In this document: positions 1-14,600 of the stretch, one piece after another
Position numbering within the stretch: position 1 is the stretch's first letter
How the letters are laid out: each line of letters begins with the position of its first letter
NCBI GenBank assembly: GCA_022376465.1
Contig: JACDTU010000009.1
Span: forward strand, 620,001 to 684,000
Source: Cubamyces lactineus
Taxonomy: Eukaryota; Basidiomycota; Agaricomycetes; Polyporales; Polyporaceae
Length of the DNA stretch: 64,000 nucleotides
Direction: 5' to 3'
The notes under the pieces: model-generated
What the model was told of the DNA's origin: nothing
What the model saw: the letters and a program-made list of their open reading frames with translations, nothing else
The model's database searches: none
Program-made: the position numbers and the translations under genes

Positions 1-2032
<2,032 letters not shown>

Positions 2033-2478
2033 GCATAGAGAGGGACCGCAGCTCATCAATGCCAAGTAGCAGGCTGTATCGATTTGTCGATATGCGATTA
2101 ATTGTCGTCTTCTATGACCGCCGCTGTCTGGGGCATGCTTGGCTTTGCGCTCGTCCACAATTGCTGATCACGCTTTGGGTTAGCGATGTTGTGGTCCAGT
2201 GAAGCACTGGCTGAAGGAGATCCAATGCGATCATCTGACCTTCACTATCCACATTAAATCTTGACCTCTTGACCGACGTGCTCGAGTAATACCGCTGGCA
2301 CCCGGATTCCCAGTGCGCCCGTGCGGGAAGCACCGACGTAGAACGCCCGCTCCTGGTATACATATGAACAGAACTGCAGCGTGAAGATAATGTCGAAGCC
2401 TCATAGCCCAACCGCTTAGCATGTTGAATTCTCCTGCTACCACTCTAGTGAGCGAACAATCCCTCTCCCCGTCACCCT
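2033..2478. other. Intergenic, no gene recognised
   Basis: This is the spacer between the monooxygenase stop and the epimerase start. Short ORFs occur on the minus strand but none resembles a known family or has convincing codon structure. It presumably holds the monooxygenase 3' end and the epimerase promoter; no specific motif was identified. Confidence 0.5.
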
Positions 2479-2776
2479 ATGAGTACACAAGCTGATACAT
2501 TCCTTTCAACAGGTTATAGTACTGGAGCATCTGGTTTCGTCGGATCCCATGTCTGCCTCCACTTGTTGGAAGCAGGTTACCGGGTCAGAGGGTAAAGGTT
2601 GCTTCGCGTATGAAGGAAGGTGCCCGTGGCTCAGATCTAGGCTCAGATTTCGTCTCATCGCAGAACTGCTCGTGGCTATGCGCAAGAGGTTCGAACCTTA
2701 CTCAAACTTGTCGAGATCAGAGACATGGTTACGATGGTTACGATCGACTTCTACAGGCGATGAAAGGTTCGAGGTA
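2479..2776 (+). pseudogene. NAD(P)-dependent epimerase / DFR-like gene, 5' portion, split by insertion
   Basis: The glycine-rich Rossmann motif GASGFVGSHVCLHLLEAGYR (2524-2583) is the amino-terminal nucleotide-binding signature of extended short-chain dehydrogenases (epimerase / dihydroflavonol-4-reductase type). The downstream half of the same fold, DAIIHVASP and the C-terminal domain, is at 56303-57408, so the two pieces are one gene separated by the giant element. The copy looks decayed. The strand before GASGF is one base out of frame (VIV then TGASG expected). The usual TVRS segment after YRVRG is lost, with a frame change at about 2590. The last readable words before the insertion are GDERFEV. 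An ATG in frame with the Rossmann motif is at 2479. Confidence 0.75.
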
Positions 2777-2804
2777 CAGTCAACACCCTCTTAACCCATA
2801 CCTC
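2774..2804 (+). repeat. Left terminal inverted repeat of the giant element
   Basis: A 31-bp sequence that is identical to the reverse complement of 56271-56301. It starts with the palindromic GTAC shared with the target, then AGTCAACACCC, and includes the AACCCATA motif that recurs many times at the other end. Downstream of 2804 the two ends diverge, although further GGGTTA-type motifs follow at about 2820-2850. Confidence 0.95.
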
Positions 2805-3195
2805 CCGGGAAATCGGGCAAGGTATGGGTTATCACTGGGGTTATGGGCTACGAGGAAAGACGCCCAACAAGCGCCCGGACATGTTGTATTAAGCGCCCAC
2901 GTACTGTACATGAGCGAAACGTGTTCCTGAGACCAACAGTCCATAAGCGTAATCTCAACAAGGTTTCTCTGCAATTCATAGCGTGTCTGGCATACAAATT
3001 GGCGCAGAACCTCTTCCACCTTGTGCGCAAGGCCGTCATCCTGTGCGCTGGTGAACCGTGTGAGGACGGCCGCGGCTTGGAGTGCTTCCAATGCGAGCTC
3101 GACGTGGTGCAATCTGACGCTGAGGAAGCTGGAATGCTTCTTTCAACTGATTTAGGGGGACCGGGGATGCCGAGGACGTCAGGATCAGAGTGCAG
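2805..3195. other. Left subterminal region, non-coding
   Basis: Several short ORFs overlap here on both strands but none is recognisable. The first 50 bases contain inverted copies of the TATGGGTTA motif. The rest is GC-richer than the zone that follows at 3235, and I see nothing gene-like. Confidence 0.5.
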
Positions 3196-3196
3196 A

Positions 3197-3267
3197 CGCG
3201 CATCACCGGGGGCTTCGTCGTGTGAAACATGTTGTCACATTGTGATCACATTGTAGTCTCTGGCAAA
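3197..3267 (+). repeat. Subterminal inverted repeat, left copy (~70 bp)
   Basis: This stretch (CACCGGGGGCTTCGTCGTGT at its left, TCTCTGGCAAAATG at its right) matches the reverse complement of 56031-56101 with only a handful of differences. It therefore forms a second pair of inverted repeats about 400 bp inside the left TIR and about 200 bp inside the right one. Such paired blocks are expected for transposase-binding or end-synapsis sites. Confidence 0.85.
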
Positions 3268-3299
3268 ATGGCCTTTATGTTTTAGTGTACGTTTCACAG

Positions 3300-4080
3300 T
3301 AATGTTATTGAAAATATGTCTGCAATGTAGCAATGCTGGCAATCTACATAAGGCAGTCAATGAATGTGTATGTTTCATTCTAACCATTACTTGGGTGCAA
3401 CCAGGTGTGCCATTATGGTCCAAGGTGAGTCCACATAATACATTTGGTCAGGGTGAAACTGTAAAATTTATGGAGCATAACAAAGAGAATGGTGGTGACC
3501 ATAAAGAAAGTGTATATTATGGGTATGACTGAATGATGCATCATGATTGCATGTTAGTCTAAAACTGATCAACAGGTTAAATTGTAAAAACGTGTAACAA
3601 ATCATCGCATCAAACTCACATTATGGATGGCACTCAAATAGCTTTCCTTGTTACATTTGAAATGACACATAATAGCTCACTGTAGAATTATGTATGGTGC
3701 AATCACAAAAATGCCTTCATGTATATGTTATGTGATAAAATGTAGCATTTCAGATCAGAAAAAGATGCCATCAGGGTAGGACAATACAAATGGGAAAAAT
3801 GTGAAAAGAATGTGAGTATAGTTTTTTCAAAATGAGGGAATACAATAATAATGTCAATCACTGTAATCATTACAACTACTACTAACCACTAGGGTCTGCA
3901 AACACTGTCACAACAGGCATAGCTATGCGGGTGGTAAAATTACAAAAAGAATTACCACTACTACAACCACTACAATAATATCGCCAAGAAAATAATCTCC
4001 ACAATCAAGCCAAAAAAGCTGGTCTTGTAGGTGGTCGTTAACAAATAGTGACAACTACGTGCGTGATTATAAAAATGGGG
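3300..4080. repeat. Left AT-rich zone with imperfect palindrome
   Basis: This is AT-rich, low-complexity DNA, unlike the GC-richer flanks. Within it 3365-3680 is an imperfect inverted repeat: GTGTGCCATTATGG at 3405 faces a diverged complement (TTATGGATGGCACTC) at 3621. The outer arms (TATGTTTCATTC at 3369, ACATTTGAAATGACACAT at 3652) also pair loosely. A related palindrome lies at the other end (about 55640-55960). From 3840 the sequence is rich in ACT/CTA-type simple repeats. A diverged coding relic (words such as FMEHNKENGG) can be read at about 3470, but it cannot be assigned to a family. Confidence 0.65.
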
Positions 4081-4081
4081 G

Positions 4082-7000
4082 CGTAAACATAGCGATCTGA
4101 TCAACATTAACAGAGGCACACAGGGTTAGTCTTGTTATCGCAGCGGGCAGGGTCTTAGCGTGGCAGCGACTGCCTCCGCGTGCAAATGCACAATCGCACA
4201 GGGTTAGCGATCTGATCAACGTTAACAGAGGCGCACAGGGTTAGTCTTGTTATCGCAAGCAATCTGATCAACGTTAATGGAGGCGCACAGGGTTAGCGAG
4301 CTGATCAACGTTAACAGAGGCGCACAGGGTTAGTCTTGTTATCGCAGCGGGCAGGGTCTTAGCGTGGCAGCGACTGCCTCCGCGTGCAAACGCACAATCG
4401 CACAGGGTTAGCGATCTGATCAACGTTAACAGAGGCGCACAGGGTTAGTCTTGTTATCGCAGCGGGCAGGGTCTTAGCGTGGCAGCGACTGCCTCCGCGT
4501 GCAAACGCACAATCGCACAGGGTTAGCGATCTGATCAACGTTAACAGAGGCGCACAGGGTTAGTCTTGTTATCGCAAGCAATCTGATCAACGTTAATGGA
4601 GGCGCACAGGGTTAGCGATCTGATCAACGTTAACAGAGGCGCACAGGGTTAGTCTTGTTATTGCAGCGGGCAGGGTCTTAGCGTGGCAGCGACTGCCTCC
4701 GCGTGCAAACGCACAATCGCACAGGGTTAGCGATCTGATCAACGTTAACAGAGGCGCACAGGGTTAGTCTTGTTATCGCAGCGGGCAGGGTCTTAGCGTG
4801 GCAGCGACTGCCTCCGTGTGCAAACGCACAATCGCACAGGGTTAGCGATCTGATCAACGTTAACAGAGGCGCACAGGGTTAGTCTTGTTATCGCAGCGGG
4901 CAGGGTCTTAGCGTGGCAGCGACTGCCTCCGTGTGCAAACGCACAATCGCACAGGGTTAGCGATCTGATCAACGTTAACAGAGGCGCACAGGGTTAGTCT
5001 TGTTATCGCAGCGGGCAGGGTCTTAGCGTGGCAGCGACTGCCTCCGCGTGCAAACGCACAATCGCACAGGGTTAGCGATCTGATCAACGTTAACAGAGGC
5101 GCACAGGGTTAGTCTTGTTATCGCAGCGGGCAGGGTCTTAGCGTGGCAGCGACTGCCTCCGCGTGCAAACGCACAATCGCACAGGGTTAGCGATCTGATC
5201 AACGTTAACAGAGGCGCACAGGGTTAGTCTTGTTATCGCAAGCAATCTGATCAACGTTAATGGAGGCGCACAGGGTTAGCGATCTGATCAACGTTAACAG
5301 AGGCGCACAGGGTTAGTCTTGTTATCGCAGCGGGCAGGGTCTTAGCGTGGCAGCGACTGCCTCCGCGTGCAAACGCACAATCGCACAGGGTTAGCGATCT
5401 GATCAACGTTAACAGAGGCGCACAGGGTTAGTCTTGTTATCGCAGCGGGCAGGGTCTTAGCGTGGCAGCGACTGCCTCCGTGTGCAAACGCACAATCGCA
5501 CAGGGTTAGCGATCTGATCAACGTTAACAGAGGCGCACAGGGTTAGTCTTGTTATCGCAAGCAATCTGATCAACGTTAATGGAGGCGCACAGGGTTAGCG
5601 ATCTGATCAACGTTAACAGAGGCGCACAGGGTTAGTCTTGTTATCGCAGCGGGCAGGGTCTTAGCGTGGCAGCGACTGCCTCCGTGTGCAAACGCACAAT
5701 CGCACAGGGTTAGCGATCTGATCAACGTTAACAGAGGCGCACAGGGTTAGTCTTGTTATCGCAGCGGGCAGGGTCTTAGCGTGGCAGCGACTGCCTCCGC
5801 GTGCAAACGCACAATCGCACAGGGTTAGCGATCTGATCAACGTTAACAGAGGCGCACAGGGTTAGTCTTGTTATCGCAAGCAATCTGATCAACGTTAATG
5901 GAGGCGCACAGGGTTAGCGATCTGATCAACGTTAACAGAGGCGCACAGGGTTAGTCTTGTTATCGCAGCGGGCAGGGTCTTAGCGTGGCAGCGACTGCCT
6001 CCGCGTGCAAACGCACAATCGCACAGGGTTAGCGATCTGATCAACGTTAACAGAGGCGCACAGGGTTAGTCTTGTTATCGCAGCGGGCAGGGTCTTAGCG
6101 TGGCAGCGACTGCCTCCGTGTGCAAACGCACAATCGCACAGGGTTAGCGATCTGATCAACGTTAACAGAGGCGCACAGGGTTAGTCTTGTTATCGCAGCG
6201 GGCAGGGTCTTAGCGTGGCAGCGACTGCCTCCGTGTGCAAACGCACAATCGCACAGGGTTAGCGATCTGATCAACGTTAACAGAGGCGCACAGGGTTAGT
6301 CTTGTTATCGCAGCGGGCAGGGTCTTAGCGTGGCAGCGACTGCCTCCGTGTGCAAACGCACAATCGCACAGGGTTAGCGATCTGATCAACGTTAACAGAG
6401 GCGCACAGGGTTAGTCTTGTTATCGCAGCGGGCAGGGTCTTAGCGTGGCAGCGACTGCCTCCGCGTGCAAACGCACAATCGCACAGGGTTAGCGATCTGA
6501 TCAACGTTAACAGAGGCGCACAGGGTTAGTCTTGTTATCGCAAGCAATCTGATCAACGTTAATGGAGGCGCACAGGGTTAGCGATCTGATCAACGTTAAC
6601 AGAGGCGCACAGGGTTAGTCTTGTTATTGCAGCGGGCAGGGTCTTAGCGTGGCAGCGACTGCCTCCGCGTGCAAACGCACAATCGCACAGGGTTAGCGAT
6701 CTGATCAACGTTAACAGAGGCGCACAGGGTTAGTCTTGTTATCGCAGCGGGCAGGGTCTTAGCGTGGCAGCGACTGCCTCCGTGTGCAAACGCACAATCG
6801 CACAGGGTTAGCGATCTGATCAACGTTAACAGAGGCGCACAGGGTTAGTCTTGTTATCGCAGCGGGCAGGGTCTTAGCGTGGCAGCGACTGCCTCCGTGT
6901 GCAAACGCACAATCGCACAGGGTTAGCGATCTGATCAACGTTAACAGAGGCGCACAGGGTTAGTCTTGTTATCGCAGCGGGCAGGGTCTTAGCGTGGCAG

Positions 7001-9855
7001 CGACTGCCTCCGTGTGCAAACGCACAATCGCACAGGGTTAGCGATCTGATCAACGTTAACAGAGGCGCACAGGGTTAGTCTTGTTATCGCAGCGGGCAGG
7101 GTCTTAGCGTGGCAGCGACTGCCTCCGCGTGCAAACGCACAATCGCACAGGGTTAGCGATCTGATCAACGTTAACAGAGGCGCACAGGGTTAGTCTTGTT
7201 ATCGCAAGCAATCTGATCAACGTTAATGGAGGCGCACAGGGTTAGCGATCTGATCAACGTTAACAGAGGCGCACAGGGTTAGTCTTGTTATTGCAGCGGG
7301 CAGGGTCTTAGCGTGGCAGCGACTGCCTCCGCGTGCAAACGCACAATCGCACAGGGTTAGCGATCTGATCAACGTTAACAGAGGCGCACAGGGTTAGTCT
7401 TGTTATCGCAGCGGGCAGGGTCTTAGCGTGGCAGCGACTGCCTCCGTGTGCAAACGCACAATCGCACAGGGTTAGCGATCTGATCAACGTTAACAGAGGC
7501 GCACAGGGTTAGTCTTGTTATCGCAGCGGGCAGGGTCTTAGCGTGGCAGCGACTGCCTCCGTGTGCAAACGCACAATCGCACAGGGTTAGCGATCTGATC
7601 AACGTTAACAGAGGCGCACAGGGTTAGTCTTGTTATCGCAGCGGGCAGGGTCTTAGCGTGGCAGCGACTGCCTCCGCGTGCAAACGCACAATCGCACAGG
7701 GTTAGCGATCTGATCAACGTTAACAGAGGCGCACAGGGTTAGTCTTGTTATCGCAAGCAATCTGATCAACGTTAATGGAGGCGCACAGGGTTAGCGATCT
7801 GATCAACGTTAACAGAGGCGCACAGGGTTAGTCTTGTTATTGCAGCGGGCAGGGTCTTAGCGTGGCAGCGACTGCCTCCGCGTGCAAACGCACAATCGCA
7901 CAGGGTTAGCGATCTGATCAACGTTAACAGAGGCGCACAGGGTTAGTCTTGTTATCGCAGCGGGCAGGGTCTTAGCGTGGCAGCGACTGCCTCCGCGTGC
8001 AAACGCACAATCGCACAGGGTTAGCGATCTGATCAACGTTAACAGAGGCGCACAGGGTTAGTCTTGTTATCGCAAGCAATCTGATCAACGTTAATGGAGG
8101 CGCACAGGGTTAGCGATCTGATCAACGTTAACAGAGGCGCACAGGGTTAGTCTTGTTATTGCAGCGGGCAGGGTCTTAGCGTGGCAGCGACTGCCTCCGC
8201 GTGCAAACGCACAATCGCACAGGGTTAGCGATCTGATCAACGTTAACAGAGGCGCACAGGGTTAGTCTTGTTATCGCAGCGGGCAGGGTCTTAGCGTGGC
8301 AGCGACTGCCTCCGTGTGCAAACGCACAATCGCACAGGGTTAGCGATCTGATCAACGTTAACAGAGGCGCACAGGGTTAGTCTTGTTATCGCAGCGGGCA
8401 GGGTCTTAGCGTGGCAGCGACTGCCTCCGTGTGCAAACGCACAATCGCACAGGGTTAGCGATCTGATCAACGTTAACAGAGGCGCACAGGGTTAGTCTTG
8501 TTATCGCAGCGGGCAGGGTCTTAGCGTGGCAGCGACTGCCTCCGCGTGCAAACGCACAATCGCACAGGGTTAGCGATCTGATCAACGTTAACAGAGGCGC
8601 ACAGGGTTAGTCTTGTTATCGCAAGCAATCTGATCAACGTTAATGGAGGCGCACAGGGTTAGCGATCTGATCAACGTTAACAGAGGCGCACAGGGTTAGT
8701 CTTGTTATCGCAGTGGGCAGGGTCTTAGCGTGGCAGCGACTGCCTCCGCGTGCAAACGCACAATCGCACAGGGTTAGCGATCTGATCAACGTTAACAGAG
8801 GCGCACAGGGTTAGTCTTGTTATCGCAAGCAATCTGATCAACGTTAATGGAGGCGCACAGGGTTAGCGATCTGATCAACGTTAACAGAGGCGCACAGGGT
8901 TAGTCTTGTTATTGCAGCGGGCAGGGTCTTAGCGTGGCAGCGACTGCCTCCGCGTGCAAACGCACAATTGCACAGGGTTAGCGATCTGATCAACGTTAAC
9001 AGAGGCGCACAGGGTTAGTCTTGTTATCGCAGCGGGCAGGGTCTTAGCGTGGCAGCGACTGCCTCCGCGTGCAAACGCACAATCGCACAGGGTTAGCGAT
9101 CTGATCAACGTTAACAGAGGCGCACAGGGTTAGTCTTGTTATCGCAAGCAATCTGATCAACGTTAATGGAGGCGCACAGGGTTAGCGATCTGATCAACGT
9201 TAACAGAGGCGCACAGGGTTAGTCTTGTTATCGCAGCGGGCAGGGTCTTAGCGTGGCAGCGACTGCCTCCGTGTGCAAACGCACAATCGCACAGGGTTAG
9301 CGATCTGATCAACGTTAACAGAGGCGCACAGGGTTAGTCTTGTTATCGCAGCGGGCAGGGTCTTAGCGTGGCAGCGACTGCCTCCGTGTGCAAACGCACA
9401 ATCGCACAGGGTTAGCGATCTGATCAACGTTAACAGAGGCGCACAGGGTTAGTCTTGTTATCGCAGCGGGCAGGGTCTTAGCGTGGCAGCGACTGCCTCC
9501 GCGTGCAAACGCACAATCGCACAGGGTTAGCGATCTGATCAACGTTAACAGAGGCGCACAGGGTTAGTCTTGTTATCGCAAGCAATCTGATCAACGTTAA
9601 TGGAGGCGCACAGGGTTAGCGATCTGATCAACGTTAACAGAGGCGCACAGGGTTAGTCTTGTTATCGCAGTGGGCAGGGTCTTAGCGTGGCAGCGACTGC
9701 CTCCGCGTGCAAACGCACAATCGCACAGGGTTAGCGATCTGATCAACGTTAACAGAGGCGCACAGGGTTAGTCTTGTTATCGCAAGCAATCTGATCAACG
9801 TTAATGGAGGCGCACAGGGTTAGCGATCTGATCAACGTTAACAGAGGCGCACAGG
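4082..9855 (+). repeat. Left tandem array (115-bp and 89-bp units)
   Basis: About 5.8 kb of near-identical head-to-tail repeats. Every unit starts with the A segment (GCGATCTGATCAACGTTAAC, then GGCGCACAGGGTTAGTCTTG). It is followed either by a longer B segment with GGGCAGGGTCTTAGCG, giving 115 bp, or by a shorter C segment that is a diverged A copy with GTTAATGGAGG, giving 89 bp. The CACAGGGTTA word closes each subunit and contains the basidiomycete telomere hexamer in permuted form. Variation is limited to a few recurrent single-base changes, for example CGCGTG/CGTGTG in B and TATCGCA/TATTGCA in A. No long ORF exists in any frame. The array ends abruptly in the copia gag fragment at about 9855. 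Confidence 0.97.
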
Positions 9856-10555
9856 GGCGACGCAGACAATTGGCCTGGTAATGCCCCTTCTGGGCACAAC
9901 GGTAGCATGTGATCATGGACAGCAGGACGCATGGGCGAGCAGCGGCAGCGACAAGTGCAGGTTCATTTCCAGCAAGCGTAGGCAACATGATCGGATTCTG
10001 GCGAGATTCTTCGTTCAGGAGGTGGTTGACAACATAGTCAAATGTGAGGGATTCATTGGGGGTGGAGCCCAGGGTTATGACACATTGTTCATACGACAAC
10101 GGCAGACTGCCTGTCAGTACAACAATGCAGTCTTCGTCAGTGAGGTTGACACTAATTTTGGTGAGTTGGACGGCGGCACAACGGACGTCTCCGACCCATG
10201 TCGACATCGACTGGTCAGGGTTCATCGCCATCTGGAAGAACGCACGGCGATGGGAGAGGTGTGTACCAAAGCCACGAGCTTGGTGCAACATTTTGAGATC
10301 CTCCCAGACGTTAGGGGCGTCCATGCTCTTGATGTGCGGCAGCTGCGACAGCTCGACATTGAGGATTATCTCCGCGCAGGCTTCATTGGACTTCCGTTTC
10401 CATGATTTGACGATCTTCGTGTTTGGTGAGCCAAGTGGCTTAGTGTCCACGCTGGAGGCAACATCCCAGAGGCCCTTCCTTACCAGGATGGCCTCCATGA
10501 GCATCGACCATTCAGCATAGTTTGTTTTGTTCAGCTTCAAGATTGAGGGCGACAT
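9855..10555 (-). pseudogene. gag: Ty1/copia retrotransposon Gag fragment
   Basis: On the minus strand the ATG at 10555 opens with SPSILKLNKTNYAEWSMLM, the classic copia Gag start (L-x-G/K-x-NY-x-W). A helical Gag body follows, and then a CCHC zinc knuckle CYRCAQKGHYQANC at about 9890. Immediately after the knuckle the reading frame enters the tandem array at about 9855 and ends in array sequence at 9749. Protease, integrase and reverse transcriptase are absent. It is therefore a truncated retrotransposon copy whose pol side was lost or replaced where the array begins. The Gag frame itself is unbroken. Confidence 0.88.
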
Positions 10556-11339
10556 CTTTGACAAGATTCGATTGAGTGGGCGTCAATGGGTCAATGGGGT
10601 AGGGTTTGACAGCAAGCCAGCGAGGTCAATCGGCATGTTGCGGCAAGGGTAGGGGGGGTTCAATTGAGTCGGCGTGGCCAGACGAGGTCAATCAACATGT
10701 CGTCGAGGTGGGTGCTCCGAATGCCCTCAGAGTGGGGTTATGCGTTTGTGTGAGATTCGAGGGTGAGACAGGCGAGTGCATGGGAAAGAAGTGAATAATG
10801 GCGCGTTTGCGCGTGTATTAAAGAGCAACAGGAAGTGGGGGGGAGGTGGTGGTGCAAACACGTAAGGCGTCAAGGTATGTCAAGGCAAGGTATATACGGG
10901 GCACATGTGCCACTATCAAGCATCTGGTTGGGATGCGCCGCGATAGCGCATGTGTCAGTCGCGCGAGCTCAACTGACGAGCGTCAAATACAACATTAGCA
11001 ACCGTGCGGTAGCTATGAGGAAATGTTCTATTGTATAGTTATAAGTGCCCTGTACTAGACGGCGGTGCGAGCTGCCAAGGAATTGTAGAATTTATGACAA
11101 AGATATGCTCTAAATTAACAAGAACATAGTTAATATATTGTCCATGAAGATGTGATGGGTTTTGGCTGTGCCCGCGTGAGGGTGCTCGACGTGCGAGCTC
11201 GCGCTCCCTTAGGGCAAAAGCCACCCTGGGTGCCATATATGGGCCGCTGCGCGGCCCGTCCTGTCCCGAGACGACCCTTGGAATGACCAATTTGCCTGTT
11301 ATCTTTGCTCTTTGGGCGCTTATGATCAATCAGGTTGGG
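10556..11339. other. Region upstream of gag, possible copia leader/LTR remnant
   Basis: No gene is recognised. Read on the minus strand it lies 5' of gag, where the retrotransposon leader and 5' LTR would be. A TATATACCTTGCC word (about 10890, minus strand) and a TGTTGTATTTGACGC word (about 11000, minus strand) could be LTR promoter and LTR start, but with no second LTR the borders cannot be proved. Confidence 0.3.
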
Positions 11340-11348
11340 CTCCTGCAA

Positions 11349-11566
11349 ACTTGAGGTTAATTACCCAGCAGATTTGCTCGGGTTTTCGAAGTCAGTTCAA
11401 CCTCCGCAGTGGCGCATCAGTGCTTACCTCGTCCTTCTGCCACCGACCGGCGCTTACACCGCGCCCCGCCCGCGCGACATTGGGCTCGTCGCGCACGCCT
11501 CTCGCGCGTCCTCGTTCCTCGCGCGCGCACGCTTTTGTAGAATACCTGATCAGTAATATATGTCTT
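11349..11566 (+). repeat. MULE left terminal inverted repeat
   Basis: About 218 bp matching the reverse complement of 15134-15352 with few differences. It includes a GC-rich stretch with many CGCG words and ends near TACCTGATCAG...ATATATGTCTT. Confidence 0.93.
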
Positions 11567-11681
11567 CGTCCATGTGCATCACGTGGCTTGTAGATCGTAT
11601 GTCAGTGAAGGAGATGTCGCGCACATGAAAAAAAGACCTGTACTAGTACCTCCGCAGCCTGGTACATTGTGCCTATTGGCC

Positions 11682-14600
11682 ATGGACTCTCAGAGGTGCG
11701 ACGAGTGCGGCGTCACAAAGCCGCTCACAGCATTCAAGCCCAGGACCAAAGACTCGAGCAAAGGGAAGAAGGGTGAGCCAAATTCGAAGTGCCAGAGGTG
11801 TGTCGAAACGCGCAATGCTTCTCGGCGCACCCGGGTCGCAAAACGGAAAGCAGAGAAGATGGCAGCAGACCCTGATGATCTAGACAAGCTGCCGCTTGTG
11901 GATCTCGGAGCGATGTCAGCTGCCGAGTTCCTGAAAGCTGTTGAGGTTGCAAAGGACTTACCAATCAATGTCCGGGCGAGGGTGGATGTCTCCAAGCTCG
12001 TGCAGCCTGACACAGCTCAAAGAGAGCGCGGAGATATCCTTGCAAAAGCCATTGGGAAGGCGCAGGACTTGAAATGGACGTAAGTAATCAGCCACTACAC
12101 AGAGAAACCCGGGCTTACCATAACGGTAGCTATGAGGCACGCTCTAGCTGCATCAAATCGGGGAACGAGATCTTCTCGTACAGCTGTGCACAGTCAAGTC
12201 AGCGTGGAAAGAAAGAAAAGGCCTTGCGCGAGGATGGCAAGGCCCGCGACACTAACCGGTCTCCGCGCTTTCCGTGTTGAGGCTGGCTGCACCTGAACTT
12301 TGGAGCTGTTGAGCATGAAGTCCTTGCGACGCTCCGGCACGAGGAGGAGCATCTTGCGTATCTGGATATCAACCTGCCGGAGAAATGGAAGAAGTATATT
12401 GATGAAAATGCAAAACCACAGACGCCTGGTCAGGTTAGTCAAGCGTCAAGCAAGATCTGAGATGAACACGAGAACTGACCAAATTGGAGCAGATCTGGCA
12501 GTATATCCAGGCCGAGGAGGATAAGGAGCGCAGCGCAGATGCTCCGCCGCTACCTTTTATGGCGAAGTCTGTATACTACTACTGGCATACGGTCACCAGA
12601 AAGGAGTGGCGGCTTGATGATTCGCCGCTTGTGTCTGCTCGCAAGTTCATAGAGGAGAAGGGGCATGAGTACGATCTACAGCTCCTAGATCTTGAGGCCG
12701 AGCAAGGAACAGAATCACTCGTGTTCTACATCAAAGACTTTGTGAACGGATGGGCGGGTCATGCCCAAGAGCTGGCCATGGACTCTACGTGTGCGTTGGG
12801 TCTCTCCGCCTATGACATAATGTAAAGCTTAACCTTATCGTTAATCAGGGAATACAAATGGCGGTGATTTCGAGCTCTTCGCTGCCATCGCGGATGCAGA
12901 TGGCTCCGGAATCCCTTTGGCATTTGTCTTTCTCCGCACTCTCAAGGACGCCCCGAGCGGAGCGAAGCAGAGAGCACTCGAGTGTTTCCTCGGCAGCCTC
13001 ATGGACCTTGGTGTCGATCCAGAGTTCACACTCTCAGACAAGGACTGGTCAGAAATCAATGCCATGGGTAACACCTGGCCGACGTCGAAGCATCAACTGT
13101 GCTTTTGGCATGCTCTCCGTGCTCTGAAACAGCACCTCTGCAAGAACAGGGACATGCCGGGGCCATATGACGCCGCCGCCGCTCACCAAGAGTTCTCGTT
13201 CATTGATCTCGATTTCATTCCTGCTGCTCAGCACGTTGCAGCAGGAACTGATCGAGTACGTGATATATACCATACTGAGCATTCCTTCTAGATTCTGATA
13301 GGCATGCCTGCAGGTTCCCCCTCCTCCGGCGTGTCCAGTCCACCGTGTGCGTCTACTCCTGGATGGCCGGCCACCGGTCATCACGGAGTCGCTGCCAACC
13401 ATCAAGCTTCCTGCAGCGGCTATCGCGCGTGCGCTCCGTCGCGGTCCAAATACTGTGGCCGAGCACTTTGATGTCCAGGGTGCTAGTTTGGCCGGAGCAC
13501 GTCCATGAGTGGGCTCAGACCGAAGGACCCGGTGAGGAGCTAGAGGACACAGGCGTTGACGAGGATGAGGATGGGTGGGAAACTGAGTTAGAAGCTGATC
13601 AAGACGATATTCGGCAGGAAGTCCATCTGATTGACAAAGACAAGGGCAACACAAGCCCACCGCTACTCGAGGAAGGCACGTCGGCGGAGACAGGCACACG
13701 TGCACAAAGCCCTGATTACCAGTTCTGTCCACCGGCACACCGGCTCCCCATCCTGCGCCTCTTTGCGAAACACGCGTCGCAGCATTCCCTCCTTCCCGAA
13801 CGTCATGGAAAGCAGCGTAGCACCGAAGATATCTACCGAGATGCGGTCGAGGAGATGTACCGCCATTGCAAGCTGAATAACCTCTGCGAGGTCTGGGCGT
13901 ATCTCTGGAACTCCTGGTATTCGCGTCCTCGCTGGAAGCTATGGGCCCGAAGTGCATACGCTGCTAGCATCCCGCGCAAGCAGACGACCATGGTCGTCGA
14001 AGCGCTGTGGCGGGGGATCAAGTGTCTAGTCCTCCACATGTACAATCGACCTCGGATCGATCTCGCTCTCTATGCTATCGTCACGCGTGCATTACCGCCG
14101 TATCGGAACACCTTCAAAGGGATCCATCACAGGAACCACCATGCAGCGCGCGGAGGCAAACTCTCCCACTATCAGAAGGCGCTGAAGCGTGCCTGGACGT
14201 GTCTACGCAAGGTCCCCATCCGTGGATCTTATGTCACGGATGTCAAGACATGGACATGCGATTGTGGTGCTCAAAAGTACCATGCGTACTTGTTGTGTAA
14301 GCACCTCGTCAAAGCGGCCGGCCTTATTCTGAGTGCATGGTGGCAGAAGGCCACCAGGTATCATATCCCGCCATTCTACACCATCCCCATCAAGGGCGTC
14401 ATGGCAGCACCTCCCGAGACCATGCGCAACCATTCTTGGAAGACGCGGAGAGACAAGCGGTCGGCTATCATACCCCGGGCACAAGTCGTCGAGCGCCCCA
14501 TGAGCTGCCCCGAAGACTCGGATTCTAGTGTCAATATCCCAGAGGCTGACGGCTTCAGAGCGTCTTTGCCTATCTCCTCCTCCCCAGACAAGGCACCCCC

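Noticed and set aside
3300..3540. Short protein with FMEHNKENGG as a real gene
   Set aside because: It lies in an AT-rich palindromic repeat; the related segment at the other end has stops and frame changes.
4082..9855. Left repeats as a CRISPR array
   Set aside because: The repeats are head-to-tail with no unique spacers; the host is a fungus.
4082..9855. Left array as a telomere or telomere relic
   Set aside because: GGGTTA occurs once or twice per ~100-bp unit inside otherwise unrelated sequence, not as a run of hexamers.
13049..13957. 302-codon minus-strand ORF inside the MULE
   Set aside because: It lies antisense to the MULE transposase coding exons and has no family features.
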